The notes beneath the pieces were generated by a model. The model saw nothing but the letters and a program-made list of their open reading frames with translations, searched no databases and was not told where the DNA came from. A program made the translations under genes and the position numbers. Of a DNA stretch of 5,741 nucleotides, positions 5,096-5,741 are shown one piece after another. Every line of letters begins with the position of its first letter. Positions within the stretch are counted from its first letter, which is position 1. The stretch is from an uncultured cyanobacterium (GTDB taxonomy: Bacteria > Cyanobacteriota > Cyanobacteriia > CACIAM-69d), in the NCBI GenBank assembly GCA_937894105.1, contig CALCTI010000516.1, forward strand, positions 1-5,741, in the 5' to 3' direction.

Positions 5096-5680
5096 ATGAA
5101 AAAGTTACTGTCGTTCCTTTTGAATCAATCCTCCCCCTCTTTAAAGGCGAACGCCCAGGGCGGCGTGGGACAATCGGCAACCGCCGTCGGATATATTTTT
5201 AACCCTCGTACAGAGCCCGCGATAGGCCAAAACACCGATAACCCCAGCGTCTTTCTAAGGCGCGGAGCCCGAGGCTGCCAAGGGTGCAACCTGAACGGAG
5301 CTAACCTTAGCGATCAAAATCGAGCCGGCGTCAAACTGCGTCAGGCCCAGCTAGAAGACGCCAACCTGCAGGACAGCAACTTCACCGCCGCCTACTTTAC
5401 CTGCGCCAACCTAGCCGGTGCTGACCTGCGCAACAGCAACTTTGAATATGCCAACTTTGTTGACGCCAACTTAAAGGGCGCTGATCTACGAGGCGCGAAC
5501 CTGCGACGGGTAGACTTTAGCGGCGCAATTATCGATGACCAGACAAAATTTGGCGACGCCGATATGGACGGAGCCAAGCTTTGGGACGCCGCCACCCTAC
5601 ACGACGGCACCGTTGATTTAGACAATATCGAGCGAAATACCCTAGGCGACGAACTTCGTCTGCGCTGCAACAATCGTTAA
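5096..5680 (+). CDS. Pentapeptide-repeat protein with N-terminal signal
   Basis: From the ATG at 5096 this is a 194-residue protein. Residues 64-143 are 16 uninterrupted five-residue units of the A-(D/N)-L-x-x type (for example ANLQD, ANLAG, ADLRN, ANFVD, ADLRG), then AIIDD, a six-residue break, and two more units (ADMDG, AKLWD). Such repeats fold into a right-handed square beta-helix, here about four to five coils. A CxxC pair (GCQGC, Cys61/Cys64) sits at the entry to the helix and another Cys lies four residues from the end. The N-terminus MKKLLSFLL with ANA/Q (cleavage after residue 20) suggests export to the lumen or periplasm, though the hydrophobic core is short. A TTG at 5060 would add 12 residues (MKKAILVTFTTT) and a second hydrophobic stretch; neither start has a good ribosome binding site. 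The biochemical role of this family in cyanobacteria is mostly unknown. The gene is divergent from the TPR gene across 153 bp. Confidence 0.85.
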   Translation: MKKLLSFLLNQSSPSLKANAQGGVGQSATAVGYIFNPRTEPAIGQNTDNPSVFLRRGARGCQGCNLNGANLSDQNRAGVKLRQAQLEDANLQDSNFTAAYFTCANLAGADLRNSNFEYANFVDANLKGADLRGANLRRVDFSGAIIDDQTKFGDADMDGAKLWDAATLHDGTVDLDNIERNTLGDELRLRCNNR

Positions 5681-5692
5681 TTGGTTATTAGT

Positions 5693-5713
5693 CGGACTCT
5701 AATCGGTCCGTTT
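5693..5713 (+). terminator. Weak hairpin after pentapeptide gene
   Basis: CGGACT (5693-5698) can pair with GGTCCG (5705-5710), one pair being a wobble, around a six-base loop, followed by only three T residues. It begins 12 bp after the stop codon. The short stem and short T tract make this a tentative terminator. Confidence 0.3.
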
Positions 5714-5741
5714 CCTACGACCAAGCTCGTGTTTCTATAAA

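Noticed and set aside
5392..5673. Minus-strand ORF opposite the pentapeptide gene
   Set aside because: The periodic Ser/Arg/Pro-rich product is the reverse complement of the pentapeptide repeats.

Overview
The window reads as chromosomal DNA from a cyanobacterium. The octamer GCGATCGC (HIP1) occurs 11 times exactly in 5.7 kb. GpsA has the compact form I associate with cyanobacteria. Two of the other genes, a CPYC-type GST with a C-terminal extension and an exported TPR protein, resemble families shared by cyanobacteria and chloroplasts. The genus cannot be told. There is no insertion sequence, phage gene, CRISPR array, tRNA or rRNA.

Layout. Positions 1-1602 are read leftward: gpsA (532-1602) and then a 50-residue non-zinc ribosomal protein L36 gene (117-269) with its own ribosome binding site, a plausible promoter and a possible terminator (36-83). 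The 262-bp gap between them carries five tandem copies of a 14-15 bp unit (402-472) and a shorter repeat cluster just after gpsA (494-529). A divergent spacer (1603-1703) leads into a rightward pair: a 61-codon unknown ORF and, 16 bp later, a short-chain dehydrogenase/reductase (1906-2715).

Convergent to this pair lies a GST-like gene (2750-3915, leftward). It is broken in the middle: both halves are well preserved but lie in different frames, and the helix that should join them is missing. Upstream of it, also leftward, is an exported TPR protein (4019-4942). Divergent from that is a secreted or lumenal pentapeptide-repeat protein (5096-5680).

Functionally this is a patchwork, not one pathway. 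GpsA makes glycerol 3-phosphate for membrane lipids, L36 serves the ribosome, and the SDR and GST families are redox or detoxification enzymes. The TPR and pentapeptide proteins are probably placed in the thylakoid lumen or periplasm. I see no convincing undescribed multi-gene system. The observations most worth following are the broken GST gene, the tandem repeat array before the L36 gene, and the small ORF paired with the SDR.
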